From: Robiginitomaculum sp.
GTDB lineage: Bacteria; Pseudomonadota; Alphaproteobacteria; Caulobacterales; Maricaulaceae
NCBI GenBank assembly: GCA_002733605.1
Contig: NVWK01000011.1
Location: 62,001-126,000 of the forward strand
Direction of reading: 5' to 3'
Length of the DNA: 64,000 bases
The notes beneath the pieces were generated by a model. It saw only the letters and a list, made by a program, of their open reading frames with translations, was not told where the DNA came from and did not search any database. Positions 45,887 to 54,329 of this stretch are shown in pieces (the stretch's first letter is position 1; each line of letters starts with the position of its first letter). Position numbers and translations under genes: made by a program.

Positions 45887-47275
45887 ATGACATTCACGCG
45901 CAAAGCCTTCATTTTGATAGGCCCTGTTGTTGCTATTTTATTTACACTGGGCCTGAAGCAGCTTGGCCTTGAGGCGTCGCCTGCCACGGCAGCAGGGATT
46001 ACCCTGCTGACTGTAATCTGGTGGGTGACGGAACCCATTCCGATCCCGGCCACCTCTCTTGTTCCCTTCGCCCTGTTCCCCATGTTCGGTATTCTGGATC
46101 ATAAAGCCGTTTCGGCGGCGCTGGGGAGCCATGTGATTCTTTTGCTGATGGGGGCCTTTATGCTGGCCACCGCACTGGAGAAAAGCGGCGCCCATAAACG
46201 GCTGGCCGTTTATATGGTGCGCCTGATCGGAGTCAGTAGCGGGCGCAGGCTGGTGATGGGGTTTATGCTGGCGACGGGCTTGCTGTCTATGTGGATTTCC
46301 AACTCGGCCAGCACGGTGATTATGTTGCCGATTGCTTTGGCGGTTCTGGCCAATGTCGATAATGAAAAACTGCGGGTGGCCCTTCTGCTCGGGATTGCCT
46401 ACGCGGCCAGTATTGGCGGCATCGGCACGCCAATTGGCACGCCGCCCAATGTGATTTTCATGGGCATGTACGAAGAAATTACCGGTACCGAGCTCGGGTT
46501 TTTTGCCTGGATGAAAATCGGGGTGCCTGTGGTGGTGATCGCCCTGCCATTGACTGCGTTTTGGTTAACCCGAAATGTAAAGCTGGAGAGCGAAATTACC
46601 CTGCCGACACTTGGCGCATGGCGCCGCGAAGAAATACGTACTTTGGCGGTTTTCGGGCTAACCGCGCTCGCCTGGATGACCCGCAGCTCTCCCTATGGGG
46701 GCTGGAGCGGGTTTCTCGGCATGCCAACGATTGGCGATAGCACCATTGCCCTGTTTGCCGTGGTCATGATGTTTTTGATCCCCAACGGGGAAAGTGGCGA
46801 AAATCGGGGGCGTTTGCTGGACTGGAAAACCGCAAATTCGATCCCGTGGGGTCTGCTTTTATTGTTTGCAGGCGGCATAGCGATTGCCAAAGGGTTCACA
46901 GCGTCCGGCCTGTCGGACATGTTGGGCGCGTGGCTCGGTTCTTTGGCAAATTTACCGATGCTGGGCATGATTTTAACTATCTGTCTTGTGGTCACCTATC
47001 TGACAGAAATCACCTCCAACACCGCGACCGCTATCCTGCTTATGCCGATCTTGGCGGCCGTCGGGGTGGCTATGGATATTGATCCGGCCATATTAATGAT
47101 CCCCGCCGCCATGGCCGCTTCGTGTGCGTTCATGCTACCGGTTGCCACCGCACCCAATGCGCTTGTCTACGGGCTGGGGAATATCAAGATCGGGGATATG
47201 GTGCGCGAAGGGGCGGTGTTAAGTGCCGTGATCTCGTTGATTATTGGATTTGTATGTTACTGGTTGTTGGTTTAA
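45887..47275 (+). CDS. SLC13/DASS family anion:sodium symporter
   Basis: 462 residues, about eleven helices. The DASS hallmarks are two SNT-type sites: MWISNSASTVIMLPI and, in the second half, TEITSNTATAILLMPIL, plus IGGIGTPIGTPPNVIFMGM and the closing CAFMLPVATAPNALVYG signature. It imports dicarboxylates, or sulfate in some relatives, with sodium. It precedes the unknown gene at 47285 by nine bases, so the two share a transcript. Confidence 0.92.
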   Translation: MTFTRKAFILIGPVVAILFTLGLKQLGLEASPATAAGITLLTVIWWVTEPIPIPATSLVPFALFPMFGILDHKAVSAALGSHVILLLMGAFMLATALEKSGAHKRLAVYMVRLIGVSSGRRLVMGFMLATGLLSMWISNSASTVIMLPIALAVLANVDNEKLRVALLLGIAYAASIGGIGTPIGTPPNVIFMGMYEEITGTELGFFAWMKIGVPVVVIALPLTAFWLTRNVKLESEITLPTLGAWRREEIRTLAVFGLTALAWMTRSSPYGGWSGFLGMPTIGDSTIALFAVVMMFLIPNGESGENRGRLLDWKTANSIPWGLLLLFAGGIAIAKGFTASGLSDMLGAWLGSLANLPMLGMILTICLVVTYLTEITSNTATAILLMPILAAVGVAMDIDPAILMIPAAMAASCAFMLPVATAPNALVYGLGNIKIGDMVREGAVLSAVISLIIGFVCYWLLV

Positions 47276-47284
47276 GGACATAGG

Positions 47285-48019
47285 ATGGATAGAGATTTAT
47301 ACCAAATACCCTTTCGTATAGACCGCTTGCCGAAATGGGGCTGCCCCTCGTGCGAAGCCGGAGTTTTACAGCTCAAAGACGGCTCTTTTGCGCACGATAT
47401 GTCCGCAAGCTCCAAACGCAATCAAAACCACCCGGAATGGGGGCCGGAATGGATGTCTTATGTCTATTCGTGTTTTCTTGTCTGTTCCGAGGAAAGTTGT
47501 GAAGAAATCGTAGCAAGTTGCGGCAAGGGCGCGATGGAATCCTATATGGAAACCGATCCTGACCGGTTTCCCTGTCAACGCTGGGCCGCCCATTTCACCC
47601 CGTCCTATTTCCAACCCGCCCTCAAAATGTTCGCTCTGCCATCGGAACTGCCTGAAAATATAAAGGCGGAAATCTACAAATCTTTTTCTTTGTTTTTCTG
47701 CGACACGGCATCAGCACTGGATCATATCGGCAACGCGCTGGAACATGTGCTTAACCATCTGAAAGTCAAAAAGACCGCGCTTAATAAAGACAAGAAAAGA
47801 CGGCCACTTTCCCTGCCCGCCCGCATTGGTGTCATTCCCAAAAAACACGCCCATTTAAAGCCGTACCTTAAGGCGATAAAATGGTGCAACGCAGCCCGAA
47901 GCAATATCATCAGTGATGATGTTCTGGACACTTACGCCATTATGGAAACGGTACTGTGCGAGGTGTTTGAACAAGAACCCACTCCTGCCAAAAAAGTTGT
48001 GAGGCTTAGATCTGCCTAA
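47285..48019 (+). CDS. Zinc-ribbon-type protein, possibly DUF4145
   Basis: 244 residues, cytoplasmic. The N-terminus has PKWGCPSCEAGVLQL and a second cysteine group YSCFLVCSEESCEEIV, likely a zinc site. The C-terminal half is helical (FFCDTASALDHIGNALEHVLNHL; DDVLDTYAIMETVLCEVFEQE), as in DUF4145 or HEPN-like proteins often seen next to restriction or defence genes. No such gene is next to it here; the neighbour is a transporter. The family call is tentative. Confidence 0.5.
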   Translation: MDRDLYQIPFRIDRLPKWGCPSCEAGVLQLKDGSFAHDMSASSKRNQNHPEWGPEWMSYVYSCFLVCSEESCEEIVASCGKGAMESYMETDPDRFPCQRWAAHFTPSYFQPALKMFALPSELPENIKAEIYKSFSLFFCDTASALDHIGNALEHVLNHLKVKKTALNKDKKRRPLSLPARIGVIPKKHAHLKPYLKAIKWCNAARSNIISDDVLDTYAIMETVLCEVFEQEPTPAKKVVRLRSA

Positions 48020-48083
48020 GATTTCGCGCGGCTATACGTGCCTATCACATGGAGCGTATACACATGGGGCGTGTGTTTAACTT

Positions 48084-48150
48084 ACTAATGAATTAGTTGA
48101 CAAATATTTCCTTTGCGGTTACACGCCGCTTGAACAACTAAGGAATTAGT
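48084..48150 (+). promoter_or_regulatory. Promoter and twin operators of the BlaI-like gene
   Basis: ACTAATGAATTAGT (48084-48097) and ACTAAGGAATTAGT (48137-48150) are near-identical 14-mers, each a palindrome (the first fully, apart from the two-base centre; the second with one extra mismatch pair). The first abuts a perfect TTGACA -35 (48097-48102), with a weaker TACACG -10 at 17-bp spacing (48120-48125). The second covers the Shine-Dalgarno AAGGA and ends three bases before the ATG. This is a typical arrangement for autorepression by a BlaI/MecI dimer. Confidence 0.7.
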
Positions 48151-48153
48151 ACT

Positions 48154-48546
48154 ATGGCGAGACCCAAAGCTGAAAATTTGACCGTGGCCGAACACCGCAT
48201 CATGCAGGTGTTGTGGGAAAAGAACGAAGCGACCGTGCGCGACATTACCGATGCGTTGGCACAAAAGCACAATCTGGCCTACACGACCGTGTTGACCACC
48301 ACGCGTATTCTTGCCGACAAGGGCTATGTGGAATTTCATAAAGACGGGCGCAGCCATGTGTTTCGTCCGCTCGTGACAAAATCCAAGGCCCGCAGCAATG
48401 CCCTAAAAACCCTGATGGGCAATTTGTTTGATGGCTCACCCCGCCTGCTGGCGCAACATCTGATCGAAGCGGACGAACTTTCGGGCGAAGACATTGCGGC
48501 GCTCCGTGCCCTTCTTGCTAGAGACGAAAAGGGAGACACACAATGA
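48154..48546 (+). CDS. BlaI/MecI/CopY family repressor
   Basis: 130 residues. Winged helix at the N-terminus (LTVAEHRIMQVLWEKNEATVRDITDALAQKHNLAYTTVLTTTRILADKGYVEFHKDGRSHVFRPL) and a short dimerisation helix; the C-terminal part of about 40 residues matches BlaI, including the region where BlaR1/MecR1 triggers cleavage. It overlaps the next gene by four bases (ATGA), whose M56 domain is the expected inactivator. The two operators upstream suggest it represses its own operon. Confidence 0.92.
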   Translation: MARPKAENLTVAEHRIMQVLWEKNEATVRDITDALAQKHNLAYTTVLTTTRILADKGYVEFHKDGRSHVFRPLVTKSKARSNALKTLMGNLFDGSPRLLAQHLIEADELSGEDIAALRALLARDEKGDTQ

Positions 48547-50639
48547 GCCCCGATACACTTCTGACATTTCTGGCCAGCAATTTACTTTGGCAAACCGCCC
48601 TAATTGGCGGGGCCGTGTTTATGGCGCTGACCCTGTTACCACGCGCCCACGCCTCGACCCGTTACCGCATTGCGCTCAGCGGGTTATTGGGATGTTTGCT
48701 TCTATTGGCTCTGCCATTTGTACCAACGTTTTTACCAGATGTGTCGGTAGGGGTCGTGCCGGAAACCGTTTTCCCACTTAACCAAATGAGACCCACATCT
48801 ATAAGTGTGAGCGATAGCGCGCCAACCCTCCCGCAAATGAGCGCAGAAATATTCCGCTGGGCCATACCTTCATTATCTGAGGCTTTGACACTGTTTTGGG
48901 TGCTTGGCGGCGCCGTGTTCGGGTTACGTATCGGTTTGGCCCTGTGGCAAAGCCGCCTATGGGTAAAGCAGGCAAAACCGGTTCATATTTCCACTGCAAA
49001 ACCTTTGTCCCGCCGCGTGGAAATTTTGCGCAGTTCGCATGCATCTGCGCCGTTGGTGTTGGGGTTTTTCCGGCCCGTTATTCTCGTGCCTGAAAATTTC
49101 AACCTTGATATAGATGTGCCGGAAATCCGCGTGGTGCTAGAGCATGAAATTGCCCATATCACCCGCAAAGACGTCTGGACACATTTGGCACAAAAAATTG
49201 TGTTGGCTTTGTTGTGGTGGTGTTTGCCCCTGCACTGGATCCATTCACAAATCGGCATCGAGCGCGAGAAATTGTGTGACGATATTGCCGCACAAAAAAC
49301 AGGAACAGGCAAAGCGCTGGCCCGCGCCCTTGTTGATCTGGCCGGCGCCCATTTGCGCCCCCCCTCCCCGATACTTGCCATTGGTATTCATCCACGCGCC
49401 AACCAATTGGCCGAGCGCGTTCACCGCCTTTACAAAGGAACTCCCATGACCAAAATTTCAAAAAAACTGCTTCTGACCACTTCGCTGGCTGTGCCTTTAA
49501 CTTTGGCAGGGCTTAGCCTTGTGACGCCGCGCGCCTTTGCCCATGATCCGGTATCGACGCATAGACAAGCCCAGGATCTTACGCAACAGGAATACGCCCT
49601 CTATAAGAGCGCTGAGCGTAACGATCTTGCCTCGGTGAAAAAATCTCTGGAGAGGGGCGTAAATCCAAACATTGTTCTGGGCGGAGACGGCACGCCTTTG
49701 ATCGCCGCTGTACGCCACGCCAATGAGGACATGATCAATGCGTTGATCGACGCAGGCGCCGATCCTGATCTGTTGTCCGGTGGCGACGGTACACCGTTGA
49801 TTACGGCGGCCGCTTCCGGGCGCAACCGGATTGTGTCGTTGCTGTTGAAACGGGGCGCAGATGTGAATCATCCTACGTTTGGAAACGGGGACGGGAACCC
49901 GCTTATTCAGGCGGCTTCACATGGGCATCTTAGCACGGCCAAACTGTTGCTGGCCAATGGGGCCGACGTAAATGCGAGTGTGCCCGGTGACGAAACCCCT
50001 CTTATCAATGCGGCGCAACAAGGTCATTTAATGATGGCAAAGCTGTTGGTCTCTAAGGGTGCAGATGTGCACCTGGGGGCATGGGCGGCTCATTATGATG
50101 GAACCGTCAGTGAATGGCGTACACCTTACGGCGAAGCCACAAAACACGGGCGCACACTGGTCGTGCAATACCTTGACTCTCAGGGCGCCAGCGAAAAAGA
50201 CGGTCTTCCTCCAAAAACGGAAGCCGCATCTTCTCCGATGCCTTCTCATAAAATCGTTGAGGGCCGGGTTTCATCCCGCTTCGGAATTGTGCGTAAGAAC
50301 ATCCTGCCCAAAGTCCCCCACAGAGGTATAGATATTGTCAATAAAACAGGGACGCCAATATATGCACCTGCAGATGGCCTGGTCGTCCTCGCGGCCAGTA
50401 CATATCGTGGCACGAAAAAATATGGCAATGTGCTGGTTTTGGAAACATCTGGCGGCGTCGAAACCGTGTTCGCCCATTTGCAAGGCTTTGCGCTGAAAAA
50501 GGGGGATGTGGTTAAGCCGGGGGATGTGCTTGCCTATGTTGGCAATACGGGCGCCTCGACCGGCCCACATGTGCATATCGAAACCATTGTGAATGGCAAA
50601 CTGTTAAACCCGAGCGATGTCTGGCCGCAATTGAAATAG
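48543..50639 (+). CDS. M56 (BlaR1-like) - ankyrin - M23 metallopeptidase fusion
   Basis: 698 residues. Residues 1-300 form a BlaR1/MecR1-type M56 zinc protease: membrane helices near 13-33, 40-60 and 112-135, HEIAH at 201-205, a further helix near 219-234, and the EREKLCDD segment (E240-D247) for the third ligand. Residues 302-335 are a hydrophobic segment ending AFAHD, like TM4 or a signal peptide. About five ankyrin repeats span 348-545. Residues 574-698 form an M23/LytM endopeptidase with GRVSSRFG, HRGID (H593, D597) and HVH (676-678). It would be a membrane sensor whose periplasmic side is both a protein-binding and a peptidoglycan-cleaving unit, in place of BlaR1's penicillin-binding domain. 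An internal Shine-Dalgarno is noted separately. Confidence 0.9.
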   Translation: MSPDTLLTFLASNLLWQTALIGGAVFMALTLLPRAHASTRYRIALSGLLGCLLLLALPFVPTFLPDVSVGVVPETVFPLNQMRPTSISVSDSAPTLPQMSAEIFRWAIPSLSEALTLFWVLGGAVFGLRIGLALWQSRLWVKQAKPVHISTAKPLSRRVEILRSSHASAPLVLGFFRPVILVPENFNLDIDVPEIRVVLEHEIAHITRKDVWTHLAQKIVLALLWWCLPLHWIHSQIGIEREKLCDDIAAQKTGTGKALARALVDLAGAHLRPPSPILAIGIHPRANQLAERVHRLYKGTPMTKISKKLLLTTSLAVPLTLAGLSLVTPRAFAHDPVSTHRQAQDLTQQEYALYKSAERNDLASVKKSLERGVNPNIVLGGDGTPLIAAVRHANEDMINALIDAGADPDLLSGGDGTPLITAAASGRNRIVSLLLKRGADVNHPTFGNGDGNPLIQAASHGHLSTAKLLLANGADVNASVPGDETPLINAAQQGHLMMAKLLVSKGADVHLGAWAAHYDGTVSEWRTPYGEATKHGRTLVVQYLDSQGASEKDGLPPKTEAASSPMPSHKIVEGRVSSRFGIVRKNILPKVPHRGIDIVNKTGTPIYAPADGLVVLAASTYRGTKKYGNVLVLETSGGVETVFAHLQGFALKKGDVVKPGDVLAYVGNTGASTGPHVHIETIVNGKLLNPSDVWPQLK
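49434..49448 (+). promoter_or_regulatory. Internal Shine-Dalgarno and start codon inside the M56-Ank-M23 gene
   Basis: AAAGGAA at 49434-49440 is followed five bases later by ATG (49446-49448), in frame. Translation from there would give a 397-residue protein whose first 34 residues look like a cleavable signal peptide (MTKISKKLLLTTSLAVP... AFA), followed by the ankyrin and M23 domains. Confidence 0.5.
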
Positions 50640-50649
50640 GGCCAACTTA

Positions 50650-50697
50650 ACTCAGTCCCCGGATTTGATCCGGGGATATGTCTCTTCTTAACTGAGT
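50650..50697. repeat. Palindromic element between convergent M23-fusion and glpK genes
   Basis: CCCCGGAT-TTG-ATCCGGGG (50657-50675) is a perfect eight-base stem, nested inside ACTCAGT (50650-50656) and ACTGAGT (50691-50697). The outer right arm overlaps the glpK stop codon. No T-tract; looks like a REP-type extragenic palindrome of a kind common in Alphaproteobacteria, possibly also ending transcription. Confidence 0.6.
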
Positions 50698-52187
50698 GTG
50701 CGCTGCACCGCCTTTTGCCAGCCCGCAAGCAATTCTGTGCGTTCACCTTCGCCCATATTGGGTTCAAAGCGTTTATCGAGCGAGGCGGAGGCTGCGAAAT
50801 CAGCCATATTTTCGTAAAGCCCGCATTGATACCCTGCCAATAAGGCCGCGCCCAAAGCGGTGGTTTCCATATTGGTCGGGCGTTCCACGGTCACGTCGAG
50901 AATATCGGCAAGGAATTGCAGAACCCAGTCATTGGCCGCCATGCCGCCATCAACTTTCAACGTGCTTATATCGACCCCGTCCTCTTTCATGGCATTGAGT
51001 AAATCACGGGTCTGGTAACAGACGCTCTCGAGGGCGGCGCGTACGAAATCAGCCGGGCCGGTGGCGCGGGTGATGCCGTATATGGCCCCACGTGCGTTCG
51101 GGTCCCAATACGGCGCGCCCATGCCGGTAAAGGCGGGTACGAGGTAGAGACCATTATTACTGCTCAGCCCACGCGCCATGCCTTCGGTTTCGGCGGCGGA
51201 TTTGATCAAGCCCATTTCATCACGTAGCCATTGTATCGCCGCGCCTGCGACAAAGATGGAGCCTTCGAGCGCGTAGCAAATCTTGCCGTCCAGACCATAG
51301 GCGATTGTGGCCAGCAATCTGTTTTGCGATTGTATTTTCTCCTCGCCCGTATTGAGCAATGCAAAGCAGCCCGTACCGTAGGTGCTTTTGATATCGCCAA
51401 TTTCGAAACAGCCCTGCCCGATAGCGGCGGCCTGTTGATCTCCCGCCACGCCCTGCACCGGGATTTCGACGCCCAGAACGGCCCTGTCGGTGAGCGCGAA
51501 ATCAGCCGCACAGTCTTTGACTTGCGGCAAGATGGCGACAGGCACTCTGAACAATTGTAAAAGCTCTGCGTCCCAGCCTCCCGTCTTGATATTGAACAAA
51601 CAGGTGCGGCTTGCATTGGTCACGTCCGTGACATGGGCCGTGCCACTCGAGAGCCGCCAGATTAAAAACGTATCGATGGTGCCAAAGGCCAGCTCGCCTG
51701 CTTCGGCCCGTGCCCGTGCCCCCTCTACATGGTCGAGTATCCATGCAATTTTGGTGGCGGAGAAATACGGATCAAGTAAGAGACCGGTTTTTTCTGTCAC
51801 CACGCCCTCTTTTCCCTGCGCTTTTAAATCTGCACAGATATCTGCCGTGCGCCTGTCTTGCCAGACAATGGCGTTGTAAATCGGGTTGCCGGTTTTACGG
51901 TCCCAGATCACACAGGTTTCGCGCTGGTTGGTGATACCGATTGCGGAAATTTCGGCATTGCCAGCAAGACCGCCTTGCTGGGACATGCCGGCGATAAGGG
52001 AGAGCGCTTTACGGGTGGTCATCAATACACTGTCCCAAATCGCTTCGGGATCATGCTCGACCCATCCGTCGGCGGGGTAGATTTGCGGGAATTCCTGCTG
52101 GGCGGTGAATATGGGCTTGGCGTGATCGTCATAGAGAATAGCCCGGCTAGAGGTCGTGCCTTGGTCTATGGACAAAATGTAGCGCAT
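50688..52187 (-). CDS. glpK: Glycerol kinase
   Basis: 499 residues, full length. FGGY kinase: [20 protein letters not shown] at the start, [57 protein letters not shown] and [17 protein letters not shown]. It phosphorylates glycerol to sn-glycerol 3-phosphate. It is divergent from glpD across a 61-bp region with a perfect 12-bp palindrome. No GlpF gene lies nearby. Confidence 0.96.
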   Translation of the reverse strand: MRYILSIDQGTTSSRAILYDDHAKPIFTAQQEFPQIYPADGWVEHDPEAIWDSVLMTTRKALSLIAGMSQQGGLAGNAEISAIGITNQRETCVIWDRKTGNPIYNAIVWQDRRTADICADLKAQGKEGVVTEKTGLLLDPYFSATKIAWILDHVEGARARAEAGELAFGTIDTFLIWRLSSGTAHVTDVTNASRTCLFNIKTGGWDAELLQLFRVPVAILPQVKDCAADFALTDRAVLGVEIPVQGVAGDQQAAAIGQGCFEIGDIKSTYGTGCFALLNTGEEKIQSQNRLLATIAYGLDGKICYALEGSIFVAGAAIQWLRDEMGLIKSAAETEGMARGLSSNNGLYLVPAFTGMGAPYWDPNARGAIYGITRATGPADFVRAALESVCYQTRDLLNAMKEDGVDISTLKVDGGMAANDWVLQFLADILDVTVERPTNMETTALGAALLAGYQCGLYENMADFAASASLDKRFEPNMGEGERTELLAGWQKAVQRTLS

Positions 52188-52224
52188 ATTCAGTTTCCGT
52201 TTTGCATTTTTGGTTTGTCTTTTT

Positions 52225-52236
52225 GTGTAGCTACAC
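52225..52236. promoter_or_regulatory. Perfect 12-bp palindrome in the glpK-glpD divergent region
   Basis: GTGTAGCTACAC lies between the two divergent start codons (52187 and 52249), 12 bases before glpD. It is a candidate operator for a glycerol-responsive repressor; it does not resemble the E. coli GlpR site. Confidence 0.45.
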
Positions 52237-52248
52237 TAGTCTTTATAT

Positions 52249-53757
52249 ATGGATATGCAAAGACAAGACGATATTGTTGATCTTTTGGTGATTGGCGGCG
52301 GGATTAATGGCACAGGGATTGCACGCGATGCGGCAGGCCGCGGCCTGTCGGTTGTGCTGGTGGAGAAGAACGATTTGGCCAGTGGCACCTCGTCCAAAAG
52401 TTCCAAACTTATTCACGGTGGATTGCGCTATCTGGAATATGCGGAATTCCGGCTGGTGCGCGAAGCCCTGATCGAACGCGAAGTTTTGTTGCGGGCCGCG
52501 CCGCATCTGGTCTCGCCTTTGCGGATTGTCCTGCCCCATCATAAAGGCTTGCGGCCGAAATGGATGCTCCGCTTCGGGTTGTTTTTGTATGATCATCTGG
52601 GTGGGCGCAAGCTTCTGCCCGGCACCACTGTGGCCAATTTACGCACAGGGGACGGCAAAGACGTTCTGAAGCCAGAGTTTAAAACCGGATTTGTGTTTTC
52701 CGATTGTCGGGTTGATGATGCACGACTGGTTGTTGCCAATGCACTGGACGCGCAAGAGCGTGGTGCGGAAATTTTAACGCGGACAAAATGCACGGCGTTG
52801 AAAGCGCAATCCGATCATTGGCTAGTGACGCTGACAAACCACCCGGGTCGCAAGACACGTACGATCAAAGCCAAGTGCGTGATCAATGCATCCGGCATTC
52901 GAGTGGACGAAATGGTCGAGATAGCGCTTGGGCGTCAACACGAAGATCATTTGCGGCTGATCAAAGGTTCGCACATTGTCACCAAGCGCCTGTATGAGGG
53001 GCGACATCTCTACATGTTTCAAAATCCGGACGGGCGGATTATTTTCGCCATTCCCTATGAGCAGAACTACACATTGATCGGAACGACCGATGCGCCCTAT
53101 GCGCTCTCGGACGGGCCGATTGAAATCTCGCAAGCGGAAACCGATTATCTGCTGTCTGCGGCGAGCGAGTATTTTCAAACTCCGGTGCGGGCCGATGATA
53201 TTGTCTGGAGCTATGCGGGGGTCAGGCCGTTGTATGATAATAAAAAGCAGAGCGCGTCCGCCGTGACCCGCGATTATGTGTTTGATCTAATGGATACGGA
53301 GACGCCGCCCATTCTGTCGATCTTCGGCGGCAAGATCACCACGTACCGCGAATTGTCCGAGCACGCTATGGCCAAGCTACGGGCGCATTTCCCCGACATG
53401 CCCAAACGCTGGACGGCCAAAGCCACCCTGCCCGGCGGCGATATAGACAATGCGGATTTTGACGGGTTTGTGACGCAACAGGCGAAGACATATCCGTGGC
53501 TTCCCGCCCCGACCCTCTTGCGGCTTACTAGGAGTTACGGGACGCGCTTAAACCTCGTGATCGGGGACGCAAAATCTCTGGACGATATGGGTCAACAGTT
53601 TGGCGGTGGCCTAAGCGCACGCGAAGCCCACTATCTACGCACGTATGAATGGGCAAAAAGCGCCGATGATATTCTGTGGCGGCGTACGAAATGTGGCCTG
53701 CACATGAGCAAGGATGAACGCGCAACATTTACGAGCTGGTTTAAGGCATCCGCCTAG
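52249..53757 (+). CDS. glpD: Glycerol-3-phosphate dehydrogenase, FAD-dependent (aerobic)
   Basis: 502 residues. VIGGGINGTGIARDAAGRG is the FAD dinucleotide-binding motif; LASGTSSKSSKLIHGGLRYLEY and LRIVLPHHKGLRP follow, as does the FTSWF-ended C-terminal helical domain (GLHMSKDERATF). It oxidises glycerol 3-phosphate to dihydroxyacetone phosphate at the inner membrane, passing electrons to quinone. Two starts are possible (52249 and 52255). It forms a catabolic pair with glpK. Confidence 0.95.
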   Translation: MDMQRQDDIVDLLVIGGGINGTGIARDAAGRGLSVVLVEKNDLASGTSSKSSKLIHGGLRYLEYAEFRLVREALIEREVLLRAAPHLVSPLRIVLPHHKGLRPKWMLRFGLFLYDHLGGRKLLPGTTVANLRTGDGKDVLKPEFKTGFVFSDCRVDDARLVVANALDAQERGAEILTRTKCTALKAQSDHWLVTLTNHPGRKTRTIKAKCVINASGIRVDEMVEIALGRQHEDHLRLIKGSHIVTKRLYEGRHLYMFQNPDGRIIFAIPYEQNYTLIGTTDAPYALSDGPIEISQAETDYLLSAASEYFQTPVRADDIVWSYAGVRPLYDNKKQSASAVTRDYVFDLMDTETPPILSIFGGKITTYRELSEHAMAKLRAHFPDMPKRWTAKATLPGGDIDNADFDGFVTQQAKTYPWLPAPTLLRLTRSYGTRLNLVIGDAKSLDDMGQQFGGGLSAREAHYLRTYEWAKSADDILWRRTKCGLHMSKDERATFTSWFKASA

Positions 53758-54329
53758 GGCTTTATAATTTCAATTTTCATATTTTGAATCTCTACCGTTT
53801 TCATTCTTCCCTCAATGCCGGGCCAGATGCCAATATATTCGGCCCCAAGCACCCCGGTCTTTGCGGGCGGGGTGAAGGTGAAAACATAGTCCTCAAAATC
53901 CGGGGTTAAGGTAAAAACCTGCCATCCACTTGTTGTATCTGATGAAAAATAAGCCGTTTGGAATTTTTCCAACGGGTTTTGTTGGCCGGCACGGGCGGTG
54001 ATGGTGATCTTTAGATCTCGGCCTGCGAAAGCCTGCTCATAGGGCGGGTTCAGCACATCAAAAACACCTGCCGAGGGCGGGGCCAATTTCTTTGGCAGGT
54101 TTGCCGACATCACCGCATACAGAACTTTACCCTTTGAATCCGTTTCAAAAGTCATGAGCGTTCCGGGTGCCTGTGTCAGTCTTTGCATGTCCTCGCCCGC
54201 TAAAACATAACCTTCCAGCGTAATATTTTGAGATGTCGGGCGGTGAGAGCGTTCGCCCGGCAACATTGCCAGTCCGATTGCGCCGAGCACAACAAGTATA
54301 AACACCGGGTAGAAAATCAAATCTCTCAC
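53754..54329 (-). CDS. Membrane-anchored protein of unknown function
   Basis: 191 residues. One N-terminal helix (LIFYPVFILVVLGAIGLAMLP) followed by an all-beta-looking periplasmic domain with FAGRDLKITITARAG, SGWQVFTLTPDFEDYVFTFTPP and YIGIWPGIEGRMKTVEIQNMKIEI, similar to carbohydrate-binding-module-like folds; I do not claim a family. It overlaps the upstream acyltransferase gene's stop (ATGA), so it is translated with it and probably works on the same polymer. Confidence 0.6.
   Translation of the reverse strand: MRDLIFYPVFILVVLGAIGLAMLPGERSHRPTSQNITLEGYVLAGEDMQRLTQAPGTLMTFETDSKGKVLYAVMSANLPKKLAPPSAGVFDVLNPPYEQAFAGRDLKITITARAGQQNPLEKFQTAYFSSDTTSGWQVFTLTPDFEDYVFTFTPPAKTGVLGAEYIGIWPGIEGRMKTVEIQNMKIEIIKP

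Noticed and set aside
45453-45890. Plus-strand open frame spanning the chvI 5' end and the gap to the SLC13 gene
   Set aside because: Its first third is antisense to chvI and the rest has no similarity or Shine-Dalgarno. The CSNCGK stretch is suggestive but not enough.
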